From Terriglobia bacterium (GTDB taxonomy: Bacteria; Acidobacteriota; Terriglobia; Terriglobales; Acidobacteriaceae), in the NCBI GenBank assembly GCA_020073105.1, contig JAIQFW010000040.1, positions 1 to 50,635 on the forward strand: a DNA stretch of 50,635 bases, read 5' to 3'. Position numbers and translations under genes: made by a program. The notes under the pieces were generated by a model. That model was not told the DNA's origin. It searched no databases and was given only the letters and a program-made list of their open reading frames with translations. Each line of letters opens with the position of its first letter. Position 1 is the first letter of the stretch. This document shows positions 25,072-32,297 of this stretch, in pieces.

Positions 25072-25195
25072 TTGTCATTCCGAGCCGTCCGCAGCCGAGC
25101 GCAGCGTGGCGAGGAATCCGCGGTTCGCGTGCAAAGCAGGTCCCTCGACTGCGCCGACGGTTCGCAAGCGAACCGTCGTACTCGCTCGGGATGAC
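25072..25195. repeat. Dispersed palindromic intergenic repeat, copy 1
   Basis: Arms TTGTCATTCCGAG (from 25072) and CTCGGGATGACAA (to 25197) are near-perfect complements at the ends. Internal GACGGTTCGC/GCGAACCGTC forms a smaller hairpin. Related copies lie at 26399-26513, 29928-30000 and, partly, 24960-24983 and 30815-30870. It fills the spacer between rplT and pheS. Confidence 0.75.
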
Positions 25196-25223
25196 AAGAC
25201 CTAAGAGATGAGTTGAGAAGAAC

Positions 25224-26399
25224 GTGGCCTACACCGTTCAAAAGCTGAAGGATTATTCGCCGGCGGCGCTCGACAAAGCTGCTGAGAAGCTGCTTGCTGC
25301 CTTGGAAAAAGAGGCGGCCGAGGTAAAGACCGAGCCCGACGGGAAAGCGTTCCGTGACCGCTGGGTGGCGCGCAAGAACGGCGTGCTCACGCAGATTAAC
25401 GATCTCTGGCTGAAAGCGGCGCCGAAGGACGCGAAGCGCGAAGTCGGCCAGCGGGTCAACGAACTGATGGGTAGGGTTGAAACGCGCGTCACTGAGGTGG
25501 AACTTCAGTGCCGTGATCTAGCCATCCTGAAGAAGGCTCGCGAGGCGGGCCTTGACGCTCGGATCGACGAGGCACGACGAGCACTCGAATTGTCCGACCG
25601 TCTCGACATCACCCTCCCCGGAATCCCCCGTCCCCTCGGCGCCGAGCATCCCGTCATCAAGACGATGAATGAAATCGTCTCGGTATTCCGTAATCTCGGT
25701 TACTCAGTGCAGGAAGGGCCGGTGATCGAGACCGACTACTACAACTTCGAGGCCTTGAATTTTCCGCCCAACCATCCGGCGCGAGACACGCAGGACACGC
25801 TGTTCATTGCGAACCAGGAAGCCACGCCGTTGCGCGAGCGGCTGTTGCTGCGCACGCACACTTCCCCGGTGCAGATTCGAACCATGGAGAAGATGAAGCC
25901 GCCGATCCGCATCGTGATTCCGGGCAAAGTGCACCGCAACGACCCGCCCGACGCCAGCCACTCGCCGATGTTTCACCAGATCGAGGGCCTGGCGGTTGAT
26001 ACAAACATCACCTTCGGCGATCTCAAGGGGACGCTGGATCATGCCATGAAGGCTTTATTCGGTTCGAACGTGAAAACCAGCTTCCGACCGTCGTTCTTCC
26101 CTTTCACGGAGCCGAGCGCCGAGATGATGGTGACTTGCTTCATTTGCGGCGGTGGTGGCAAGCGCGGCGCCGAGCCCTGCCGCCCCTGTAAGCAGACGGG
26201 ATGGATTGAGATTTTGGGCTGCGGGATGGTCGATCCCAATGTGTTCGAGTTCGTGAAGGACAAAGGCTACGACCCCAAGAAGATTTCTGGATTCGCTTTC
26301 GGCATGGGTGCGGACCGCGTGGCTTTGTTGAAGTACGGCGTGGATGATATCCAATTGTTCTTTCAAGGGGACGTGAGATTTTTGCGGCAGTTTGCATAA
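25224..26399 (+). CDS. pheS: Phenylalanine--tRNA ligase alpha subunit
   Basis: A 391-residue subunit that carries the catalytic site for charging tRNA-Phe. The GTG start at 25224 is chosen because the family-like N-terminal helix begins there. An N-terminal coiled-coil region covers about 1-115. The class II core follows with HPVIKTMNEIVSVFRNLGYSVQEGPVIETDYYNFEALNFPPNHPARDTQDTLF (motif 1 region), HTSPVQIRTMEKMKPPIRIVIPGKVHRND, HSPMFHQIEGL (motif 2) and FAFGMGADRVALLKYGVDDIQLFFQGD (motif 3). Before the last block an insert with CFIC and CRPC gives a possible four-cysteine zinc site, known in some PheS lineages. pheT follows after a repeat. Confidence 0.97.
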   Translation: MAYTVQKLKDYSPAALDKAAEKLLAALEKEAAEVKTEPDGKAFRDRWVARKNGVLTQINDLWLKAAPKDAKREVGQRVNELMGRVETRVTEVELQCRDLAILKKAREAGLDARIDEARRALELSDRLDITLPGIPRPLGAEHPVIKTMNEIVSVFRNLGYSVQEGPVIETDYYNFEALNFPPNHPARDTQDTLFIANQEATPLRERLLLRTHTSPVQIRTMEKMKPPIRIVIPGKVHRNDPPDASHSPMFHQIEGLAVDTNITFGDLKGTLDHAMKALFGSNVKTSFRPSFFPFTEPSAEMMVTCFICGGGGKRGAEPCRPCKQTGWIEILGCGMVDPNVFEFVKDKGYDPKKISGFAFGMGADRVALLKYGVDDIQLFFQGDVRFLRQFA

Positions 26400-26513
26400 T
26401 GTCATGCTGAGCGTAGAGTGACCTTCGCCTTGCGAAGGTCACTCGAAGTCGAAGCATCCCTACCAGCGCTGCTGCTGGCTATAGGGATCCCTCGACTTCG
26501 CTCGGGATGACAT
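26399..26513. repeat. Dispersed palindromic intergenic repeat, copy 2
   Basis: Arms ATGTCATGCTGAGCG (from 26399) and CGCTCGGGATGACAT (to 26514) enclose a smaller perfect hairpin GTGACCTTCGC/GCGAAGGTCAC and a second ATCCCTA/TAGGGAT pair. It occupies the whole pheS-pheT spacer, so any pheST transcript carries it. Confidence 0.8.
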
Positions 26514-26523
26514 TGATGATGAA

Positions 26524-28563
26524 ATGAAACTTTCTCCACAATGGATTCGGGATTTCGTCGAGCTGAGGGTGGACGATCGTCAGCTCGCCGAGGATTTGAC
26601 GGCCGCTGGCATCGCTGTCGAAGGCATCAGCGGGCAGGGAGCGAACCTGGTCTACGAGATGGAGATCGGGACCAACCGTCCGGACGCCATGAATCACTAC
26701 GGCGTCGCGCGCGAAGCCTCAGCGATCTACGACGTCCCGCTCAAGCCGATCGAACCCAAGCTGCCCAAGGTGGAAGGCGATGCGAATTTTGCCATTGAGA
26801 TCGAAGACATCGACGGCTGCCCGCGTTTCACCGCTCGCGTCATCCGAAACGTGAGCATTAAGCCTTCGCCAGCCAGGGTCGTACAGCGGCTGGCATTGCT
26901 CGATCAGCGTCCCATTAACAATGCCGTAGATGCCACCAACTACACACTGTGGGAAATGGGGAAGCCGACCCACGTGTTCGACCTCGATCTGCTTGAAGGC
27001 GGGAAGATCGTGGTGCGGCGAGCGCGCGACGGGGAGAAACTCAAAACGCTGGACGGTGTGGAACGCAAACTGACCGCGGAGGATTTGGTTGTCGCCGATG
27101 GCGTGAAGCCAGTCGGGTTGGCCGGCACCATGGGCGGCTACGACACCATGATTACCGAGAAGACGCGCAACATTCTCGTCGAATCGGCATGGTGGGACCC
27201 GGTCACGGTGCGCAAGATGGCGCGGCGGCACGGGTTGCATACCGATGCTTCCCACCGTTTCGAACGGGGAGCGGATTTCGAGTCGACGGTTCTCTCCTGT
27301 GACCGCGTCTCCGAACTGATTTTGCAGTCGGGCGGAGGCCAACTGGTCGGCGGTCCGATTGATGTCGTTGCCCGGCACATCGATCAGGCTCCGGTGGCAT
27401 TGCGCATGTCGGAAGTGCATCGCATTCTCGGAGAGGGTGTGGACGCCAACCAGGTGGTGCGAATCCTCAAGCGCCTGGGATTTGACCTGGTGCCGGAACC
27501 CGGGGAAGAGTTTGAGTTCACGGTGCGGATTCCGAGCTGGCGGTTAGACGTCGAGCGCGAGATTGACCTGATCGAAGAGATCGCCCGCCTGCACGGCTAC
27601 GACAAGTTTGCGAATACGCTCCCGGCGTACTCGGGAGCGGTAGTGGAATTGCCCGAGGCTGCGAAAGATAGCAAGCTGCGGAGCTCGCTGCTGGCACTCG
27701 GCTACAACGAAGCGGTTTCACTGACCTTTATTTCGCACCAGGACGCAGAGCAGTTCTCTGCCGTGCCCGTGATTGAACTGGAAAATCCGTTAAGCGAAGA
27801 GGCTTCGGTGATGCGCACCTCATTGGTGCCGGGCATGCTGAATATGCTCGCGTATAACCTGAACCGTGGCAACGATGACGTGCGTTTGTTCGAGGCGGGG
27901 AGCGTGTTCCAAGCTGACGGGCCAAATGCGTTGGAGCTGAAGCGAGTCTGCCTGGGCGCAACGGGAAGCGCGGTGGAGCCGGGTGTGCATCAGCCGCCAA
28001 GAACGCTCTCGGTTTTCGACTTAAAGGGCGACGTGGAAGCCCTGTTGCACTCTTTTCAGTGCAAGTCGGTTTCTTACGACGCGCAAACTGTCGATTACTA
28101 CCATCCGGGACGCTCGGCGCGAGCAGTGATGGATGGTGAGATGGTCGCCCAGTTTGGGCAGATCCATCCCGACACTGCGGCCCGGTGGAAAGTAAAGCAG
28201 GATGTTTTCATCGCGGAACTGTATGTCGATCGCCTGTACAAACATGGCCTGCGGAAAGTCTGGTACGAAGCGCTGCCACGCTATCCCGCGGTGGAGCGGG
28301 ACTTCTCGTTCATTTTCGCCGATTCGGTGGTCTTCGAGGGAATCCGGAAGAGCGTGATGGGGTTGGGGATCGCGGAGCTGCGTAGGTTTGTCCCGGCGGA
28401 AATTTTCCGCGGCGGCTCGATTCCCGCGGGCAAGTATTCCCTGCTTCTGCGCGCAACCTTCCAGTCGCAGGAGCGGACCCTGCGTGAAGACGAAATTGCT
28501 CGATGGTCGGCGCAGATCATCAAGACACTGGAAGGGGTGGGTGGGACGTTGAGAGCCTCATGA
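26524..28563 (+). CDS. pheT: Phenylalanine--tRNA ligase beta subunit, short form
   Basis: A 679-residue subunit, about 120 shorter than the usual ~800. It opens with MKLSPQWIRDFVELRVDDRQLAEDLTAAGIAVEGIS and passes straight to YEMEIGTNRPDAMNHYGVAREASAIY. The tRNA-binding (EMAP-II-like OB) domain, normally at about residues 40-150, is therefore absent. The B3/B4 editing domain, the B5 domain (ALRMSEVHRILGEGVDANQVVRILKRLGF) and the catalytic-like fold follow. The C-terminal FDX-ACB anticodon-binding domain (LPRYPAVERDFSFIF to the end) is intact. The domain loss is clean and the gene is otherwise complete, so it is probably functional. The start ATG has only a weak ribosome-binding site. Confidence 0.96.
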   Translation: MKLSPQWIRDFVELRVDDRQLAEDLTAAGIAVEGISGQGANLVYEMEIGTNRPDAMNHYGVAREASAIYDVPLKPIEPKLPKVEGDANFAIEIEDIDGCPRFTARVIRNVSIKPSPARVVQRLALLDQRPINNAVDATNYTLWEMGKPTHVFDLDLLEGGKIVVRRARDGEKLKTLDGVERKLTAEDLVVADGVKPVGLAGTMGGYDTMITEKTRNILVESAWWDPVTVRKMARRHGLHTDASHRFERGADFESTVLSCDRVSELILQSGGGQLVGGPIDVVARHIDQAPVALRMSEVHRILGEGVDANQVVRILKRLGFDLVPEPGEEFEFTVRIPSWRLDVEREIDLIEEIARLHGYDKFANTLPAYSGAVVELPEAAKDSKLRSSLLALGYNEAVSLTFISHQDAEQFSAVPVIELENPLSEEASVMRTSLVPGMLNMLAYNLNRGNDDVRLFEAGSVFQADGPNALELKRVCLGATGSAVEPGVHQPPRTLSVFDLKGDVEALLHSFQCKSVSYDAQTVDYYHPGRSARAVMDGEMVAQFGQIHPDTAARWKVKQDVFIAELYVDRLYKHGLRKVWYEALPRYPAVERDFSFIFADSVVFEGIRKSVMGLGIAELRRFVPAEIFRGGSIPAGKYSLLLRATFQSQERTLREDEIARWSAQIIKTLEGVGGTLRAS

Positions 28564-28566
28564 GGT

Positions 28567-28665
28567 TTGGTTTCGGTCGTCCCTCCGGGACTTGTTCGTC
28601 TCTGCCGTTTTCCCGCCGCTGAAGCGGTGGACTACTATCGGTCGCCCCTCCGGGGCGCAGTCGCC
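28567..28665. repeat. CCCTCCGGG-type intergenic repeat
   Basis: GGTCGTCCCTCCGGGAC (about 28573-28589) and GGTCGCCCCTCCGGGGC (about 28640-28656) are near-identical self-complementary units 67 bases apart. Between them CCGCTGAAGCGG is a further small hairpin. They lie in the spacer after pheT. Confidence 0.5.
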
Positions 28666-28727
28666 TGACGACAGGCACGGGAGGCTGCCGCGCAATGCCA
28701 GCCGCTGCTGTGCTAGCCTAGCCCACT

Positions 28728-29930
28728 ATGGCGGACGTGGGCGCCCAACTGAAGCATTTTCTCAGCGACAAAGTCCAGCATTTCACCGAATCGGTGATCC
28801 GCGAGATGACCCGCCAGGCCATGCTTCATGGCGCCGTTAACCTGGCGCAAGGCTTCCCGGACTTCCCTGCCCCCGCAGACATCAAGCAGGCAGCGCAAGA
28901 AGCAGTCGCCAGGGATGTTAATCAGTACGCCATCACCTGGGGAGCCAAGAACCTGCGCAACGCCATCGCCCGGCAGATGAAGGAATGGCAGGGAATGGCG
29001 GTGGACCCCGAAACCCAGATCACCGTCTGCTGCGGTTCGACGGAGGCGATGATTTCGACGCTCCTGGCGGTGTGTAACAAAGGCGACGAGGTCGTGATCT
29101 TCGAGCCCTTCTACGAAAACTACGGGCCGGATGCAATTCTTTCGGGTGCCAGGCCGGTATTTGTGAAGTTGCGGCCTCCGACGACGGCGGATGGCGAGTG
29201 GACTTTCGATGAGCACGAACTGCGGACCGCGTTTCACCATCACACCAAAGCCATCATCCTCAACACGCCGAACAATCCTACGGGCAAGGTGTTCACCCGC
29301 GCAGAACTGGAATTGATCCGCGATCTCTGCGTCGAATTCAACGTGCTGGCGATCACCGACGAAATCTACGAGCACATCATTTATGACGACACACAGCATG
29401 TCTCGATCGCGAGCCTCGACGGCATGGCGGAGCGAACCGTCACCATCAACGGCCTGTCGAAGACATACAGTGTGACCGGGTGGCGCGTGGGTTGGGCGGT
29501 AGCGCCGCCGCCCATAACCAGTGCCATTCGCAAGGTCCACGACTTTCTGACCGTGGGGGCTCCGGCGCCGCTGCAGGAAGCCGGCGCGGCGGCTTTGGGC
29601 CTACCGTCCAGCTACTACCAGAGCCTCGCAACCGCGTACTGCACCCGGCGGAACCGATTGATGCCAGCCCTGACGGAGGCGGGGTTTCAGTGCTTCAAGC
29701 CGCGTGGCGCTTATTACGTGATGACCGACATCAGCCGGTTCGGATTTTCCGACGATGTCACCTTCGCGAAGTACCTGGTGAAGGAGATCGGCGTGGCCGT
29801 GGTGCCGGGATCGAGTTTCTATCACAATCCGGGAGATGGAGCGAGGCAAGTGCGTTTCGCATTCTGCAAACGTGCGGAGACGCTGGATGAGGCGGGAAGA
29901 CGACTGAAGAAGCTGACGTTGTCATCTTGA
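28728..29930 (+). CDS. PLP-dependent class I/II aminotransferase
   Basis: A 400-residue fold-type I aminotransferase. NLAQGFPDFPAPADIKQAAQEAV, NQYAITWGAKNLRNAIARQM and VCCGSTEAMISTLLAVCNKGDEVVIFEPFYENY match the methionine/kynurenine aminotransferase group (YbdL/CCBL-like). NTPNNPTGKVF holds the substrate-contact asparagine, AITDEIYEHI the PLP aspartate and tyrosine, and NGLSKTYSVTGWRVGW the Schiff-base lysine. The arginine binding the substrate carboxylate is expected near VRFAFCKRAETLDEA. The exact amino acid used cannot be told from sequence. It lies in the housekeeping run between pheT and zapB without obvious coupling. Confidence 0.92.
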   Translation: MADVGAQLKHFLSDKVQHFTESVIREMTRQAMLHGAVNLAQGFPDFPAPADIKQAAQEAVARDVNQYAITWGAKNLRNAIARQMKEWQGMAVDPETQITVCCGSTEAMISTLLAVCNKGDEVVIFEPFYENYGPDAILSGARPVFVKLRPPTTADGEWTFDEHELRTAFHHHTKAIILNTPNNPTGKVFTRAELELIRDLCVEFNVLAITDEIYEHIIYDDTQHVSIASLDGMAERTVTINGLSKTYSVTGWRVGWAVAPPPITSAIRKVHDFLTVGAPAPLQEAGAAALGLPSSYYQSLATAYCTRRNRLMPALTEAGFQCFKPRGAYYVMTDISRFGFSDDVTFAKYLVKEIGVAVVPGSSFYHNPGDGARQVRFAFCKRAETLDEAGRRLKKLTLSS

Positions 29931-30000
29931 GCGTAGCGATCTTTCTACTCCGCAAGTCCACTCGCAAGCGAGCGGCCACGCTGCGCTCAGGATGACAAGG
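29928..30000. repeat. Dispersed palindromic intergenic repeat, copy 3
   Basis: Arms TTGTCATCTTGAGCG and CGCTCAGGATGACAA are complementary with one mismatch. The inner CCGCAAGTCCACTCGCAAGCGAGCGG adds a smaller hairpin. The left arm begins at the stop codon of the aminotransferase gene, so the last codons overlap the repeat. Confidence 0.75.
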
Positions 30001-30085
30001 GTCTATAGGCTTATCTTCATCCGTCCACAGCGTTCTGCGGTATACTGCGCTAAAGTTTGAATTCCTTCGGGGAACAAGTGCAATC

Positions 30086-30382
30086 ATGGCTGTGAGAATG
30101 GCAGAAGAGGTATCCACGCAGGTTCCGGCCGACGATTTTCAGGCGTTGGAGCAGAAGGTCTATCGCACCATTGAGCTGTACAAAGCGGCGCGCGAGGCGC
30201 GCGCGGTGGCCGAACGCGACATCAAGCGCCTGCGGGAACAATTGGAAGAGCGCGAAGAGGAAGTCGAAGGGCTGCGCCGTGAGATGGTGCAACTGCGGCG
30301 CGAGCGCGAGGAAATCCGCGGCCGGGTCGAGAAAATGCTGCAGCAGATCGAGACCATCGCCGAGCAGCAGGCCGCGAGCTGA
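30086..30382 (+). CDS. zapB: ZapB-like cell division coiled-coil protein
   Basis: A 98-residue, highly charged protein. Residues about 18-92 form an uninterrupted coiled coil: LEQKVYRTIELYKAAREARAVAERDIKRLREQLEEREEEVEGLRREMVQLRREREEIRGRVEKMLQQIE. The size and pattern match ZapB-type proteins, which bridge FtsZ rings through ZapA. The zapA gene begins 47 bases downstream, supporting the name; sequence alone would only say coiled coil. A TATACT (30041-30046) upstream may be its -10 box, with no clear -35. Confidence 0.75.
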   Translation: MAVRMAEEVSTQVPADDFQALEQKVYRTIELYKAAREARAVAERDIKRLREQLEEREEEVEGLRREMVQLRREREEIRGRVEKMLQQIETIAEQQAAS

Positions 30383-30429
30383 TTTTGGATTCTGCTTCCG
30401 CTCCGCATCTGAGAGGGGCAAAATAGGGT

Positions 30430-30765
30430 ATGGCAACCGCCACTAAACAGCCGCCGGTGAAGGACGCCGGCAACAGCAGCGTGCGCGTGGAGATCTTCGA
30501 CCAAGCCTACAATCTGCGCGGCTCCGATCCAGACTACATTCTCAAGCTTGCCGAGTACGTGGACGGCAAGATGCGCGCCGTCGCCGAGCAGACCCACACC
30601 GTGGACACGGTGCGCCTGGCGGTGCTGGCTGCCTTGAATATTGCCGACGAATATCATCTTCTTAAGCGAAACCATGACAGCGGGTCGGTGGAATATCTGA
30701 AGCGCGCCAATAATCTGGCAGATGCGCTGGACGAGGTGCTTCAGGAGAAGCACCGCGCCGGGTAA
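30430..30765 (+). CDS. zapA: Cell division protein ZapA
   Basis: A 111-residue protein with the ZapA pattern: VRVEIFDQAYNLRGSDPDYILKLAEYVDGKMRAVAEQTHTVDTVRLAVLAALNIADEYHLLK, followed by a C-terminal helix. ZapA tetramers bind FtsZ and bundle its filaments at the division site. It follows the ZapB-like gene and precedes a structured RNA that I read as 6S RNA, a neighbourhood conserved in many bacteria. Confidence 0.9.
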   Translation: MATATKQPPVKDAGNSSVRVEIFDQAYNLRGSDPDYILKLAEYVDGKMRAVAEQTHTVDTVRLAVLAALNIADEYHLLKRNHDSGSVEYLKRANNLADALDEVLQEKHRAG

Positions 30766-30814
30766 CCGCGGTTGGACGGACTGGTCGACTGTCGGCTGTG
30801 CCCGAGTGATCGCC

Positions 30815-30905
30815 AATAGGGATCCCTCGCTTCGCTCGGGATTTCGCCTGCGGGCTCGTTAGCCTGCCCTGAGCAACTGAGCACAGCGAAGTTGTCGAAT
30901 GGGCC
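30815..30905. repeat. Dispersed intergenic repeat, partial copies
   Basis: AATAGGGATCCCTCGCTTCGCTCGGGATTTC matches the right half of copy 2 (26494-26510). CCTGCCCTGAGCAACTGAGCACAGCGAAGTTGTCGAATGGGCC resembles the unit at the rplT end. CGGGCTC (30854) and TGGGCCCGC (30899) face each other as weak arms. The stretch fills the space between zapA and the RNA gene promoter. Confidence 0.55.
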
Positions 30906-30970
30906 CGCAGAACGACTCAACTTACCAAAGTCGCTGGCAAACGGAGTGCCAACTATTTCGCTTCTCCCTC

Positions 30971-30999
30971 TTGCGAATCCCGGCGAAATTGCCTAGCAT
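30971..30999 (+). promoter_or_regulatory. Putative promoter of the 6S-like RNA
   Basis: TTGCGA (30971-30976) and TAGCAT (30994-30999) are separated by 17 bases; each matches 4 of 6 consensus positions. A start about 7 bases downstream (31006-31008) coincides with the first base of the paired RNA described next. Confidence 0.45.
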
Positions 31000-31006
31000 C
31001 CAGATT

Positions 31007-31209
31007 GAAAGCCGGCCTACGAAGTTGGTGATGGTGGTAACCGATTTTTGAACCAACACCTGAATGAACGGGGGCCCGACTCGACATAGATCCGGTGTGC
31101 CATGCTCCGCCACGCGGAGACGCCTAAAGGGTCTCGGCGGGTTCCCACACGTCTCTAGACGGTTCATTCTCGGCCCACCACACGGCTCAGTGGGTCGGCT
31201 TGCTTTTTT
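31007..31209 (+). ncRNA. ssrS: 6S RNA (candidate), RNA polymerase regulator
   Basis: A structured RNA of about 200 bases right after zapA, the classical position of 6S RNA. The ends pair over 12 bp (31009-31020 with 31190-31201). Inside are UGGUGG/CCACCA (31032-31037, 31175-31180), CCGA/UCGG (31041-31044, 31170-31173), GAAUGAAC/GUUCAUUC (31062-31069, 31162-31169), GUGUG/CACAC (31095-31099, 31146-31150) and an apical CCGCC/GGCGG, GAGAC/GUCUC hairpin. An internal loop of about 25 bases (31070-31094) faces 31151-31161, which can form the small GUCU-CU-AGAC hairpin seen on the 3' side of 6S central bubbles. It ends in a T7 run (31204-31210). 6S RNA mimics an open promoter and sequesters sigma-70 polymerase. 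Identification rests on fold and synteny, not on an alignment. Confidence 0.72.
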
Positions 31210-31210
31210 T

Positions 31211-31281
31211 GTCGTTCGTCGTTCGTCGTAGGTCGTTGGCCAGGCCTGGCTTCGACGAAGAATCTGCGAACGACGAACGAC
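31211..31281. repeat. Long inverted repeat upstream of lgt
   Basis: GTCGTTCGTCGTTCG (31211-31225) is the exact complement of CGAACGACGAACGAC (31267-31281). The spacer holds a further palindrome, GCCAGGCCTGGC. It follows immediately after the T-run of the 6S-like RNA, so it may reinforce termination or block read-through into lgt. Confidence 0.75.
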
Positions 31282-31334
31282 CTCTCAGTTCTGCTAGACT
31301 TTCTTCAATACCCATATTGAGCATCTAAGCAACA

Positions 31335-32138
31335 GTGTTTCCACAACTGTTTCATATCGGACGGTTTTTTCTGCCCACCTATGGCCTCCTGGTTTCTCTG
31401 GGAGTGCTGATCGGGCTGTGGATCAGCGTGCGCAATTCTGAAAAGCAGGGCATTAATCCGGAACATGCGTGGAACCTGGGGATTCTGGTCGTACTGTGCG
31501 GAATTGTCGGAGCCAAGATTCTTTACATCGTGAACGACTGGGGCTACTACACCTCGCATCCCAGTGAGATTTTCAGTTTCGCCACCCTGCAGGCCGGTGG
31601 CGTTTTTTCCGGCGGGCTGATTGGAGCCGCAGTGGCCGCGGCGTGGTATATCCGGCGGCGCCACATGCCTCCGCTGGGCACCTGGGACGCGTTCGCACCG
31701 GGATTGGCCATGGGCCATGCCATCGGGCGGGTCGGCTGTTTCGCTGCCGGTTGCTGTTACGGCAAGCCGACTACACATTTCTGGGGCGTGACCTTCAAGA
31801 ACCCTTTGGCGGCGGCTTGGGTCGGCACACCGCTAGGGGTTCCGTTGGAGCCGACCCAGCTGTTCGAATCTGCGGTTGAGTTGGCGACCTTTTTCATCCT
31901 GATGTGGCTGCTGAAGCGCAAGAAGTTCGACGGTCAGGTACTCGGCGCTTATCTTTTTCTCTATGGAATCGCCCGCTACTTTCTGGAGTTCATTCGTGAC
32001 GATCCTGGGCGTGGGTCGGTGTTTGGCGGTTTGATGACCGGCACGCAGTTGATCGCGATCGGACTGGTCCTCACCGGCGGGCTGATCTGGTGGCTGCGGC
32101 CGGAATTGAAAACCGTGCCGGCGCCGGCGGCACGGTGA
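31335..32138 (+). CDS. lgt: Prolipoprotein diacylglyceryl transferase
   Basis: A 267-residue inner-membrane enzyme that moves diacylglycerol from phosphatidylglycerol to the lipobox cysteine of prolipoproteins. It starts at GTG 31335 (MFPQLFHIGRFFLPTYGLLVSLGVLIG), with no good Shine-Dalgarno sequence. Six or seven hydrophobic segments are visible. The Lgt signature is intact: MGHAIGRVGCFAAGCCYGKPT (the key Arg lies in GRVGCF), followed by LEPTQLFESAVEL and ARYFLEFIRDDPG. It stands alone between the RNA gene and the pseudouridine synthase gene, with repeats on both sides. Confidence 0.96.
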   Translation: MFPQLFHIGRFFLPTYGLLVSLGVLIGLWISVRNSEKQGINPEHAWNLGILVVLCGIVGAKILYIVNDWGYYTSHPSEIFSFATLQAGGVFSGGLIGAAVAAAWYIRRRHMPPLGTWDAFAPGLAMGHAIGRVGCFAAGCCYGKPTTHFWGVTFKNPLAAAWVGTPLGVPLEPTQLFESAVELATFFILMWLLKRKKFDGQVLGAYLFLYGIARYFLEFIRDDPGRGSVFGGLMTGTQLIAIGLVLTGGLIWWLRPELKTVPAPAAR

Positions 32139-32143
32139 TCCTT

Positions 32144-32236
32144 TTTCGCCACAGATCGCGCTGAGACCGCAGATTCCCATTCTCATCGCACGCTGAACCT
32201 CCTTTCGCCACAGATTACGCTGACAACGCAGATTCC
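32144..32236. repeat. Two direct copies of a 34-bp CCACAGA-type repeat
   Basis: Copies at 32144-32177 and 32203-32236 both begin TTTCGCCACAGAT and end CGCAGATTCC, with CGCTGA in the middle; they differ at about 5 positions. A weaker relative (CGCCACGGATTTTCACGGAT) lies after the ATPase gene at about 19265. They fill the lgt to pseudouridine-synthase spacer. Confidence 0.7.
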
Positions 32237-32297
32237 TTATCTAACACCCCCTTCACCCTGACGCGCTGTCGTAAGATTCCTTCGGAGCTGGCCTTCG

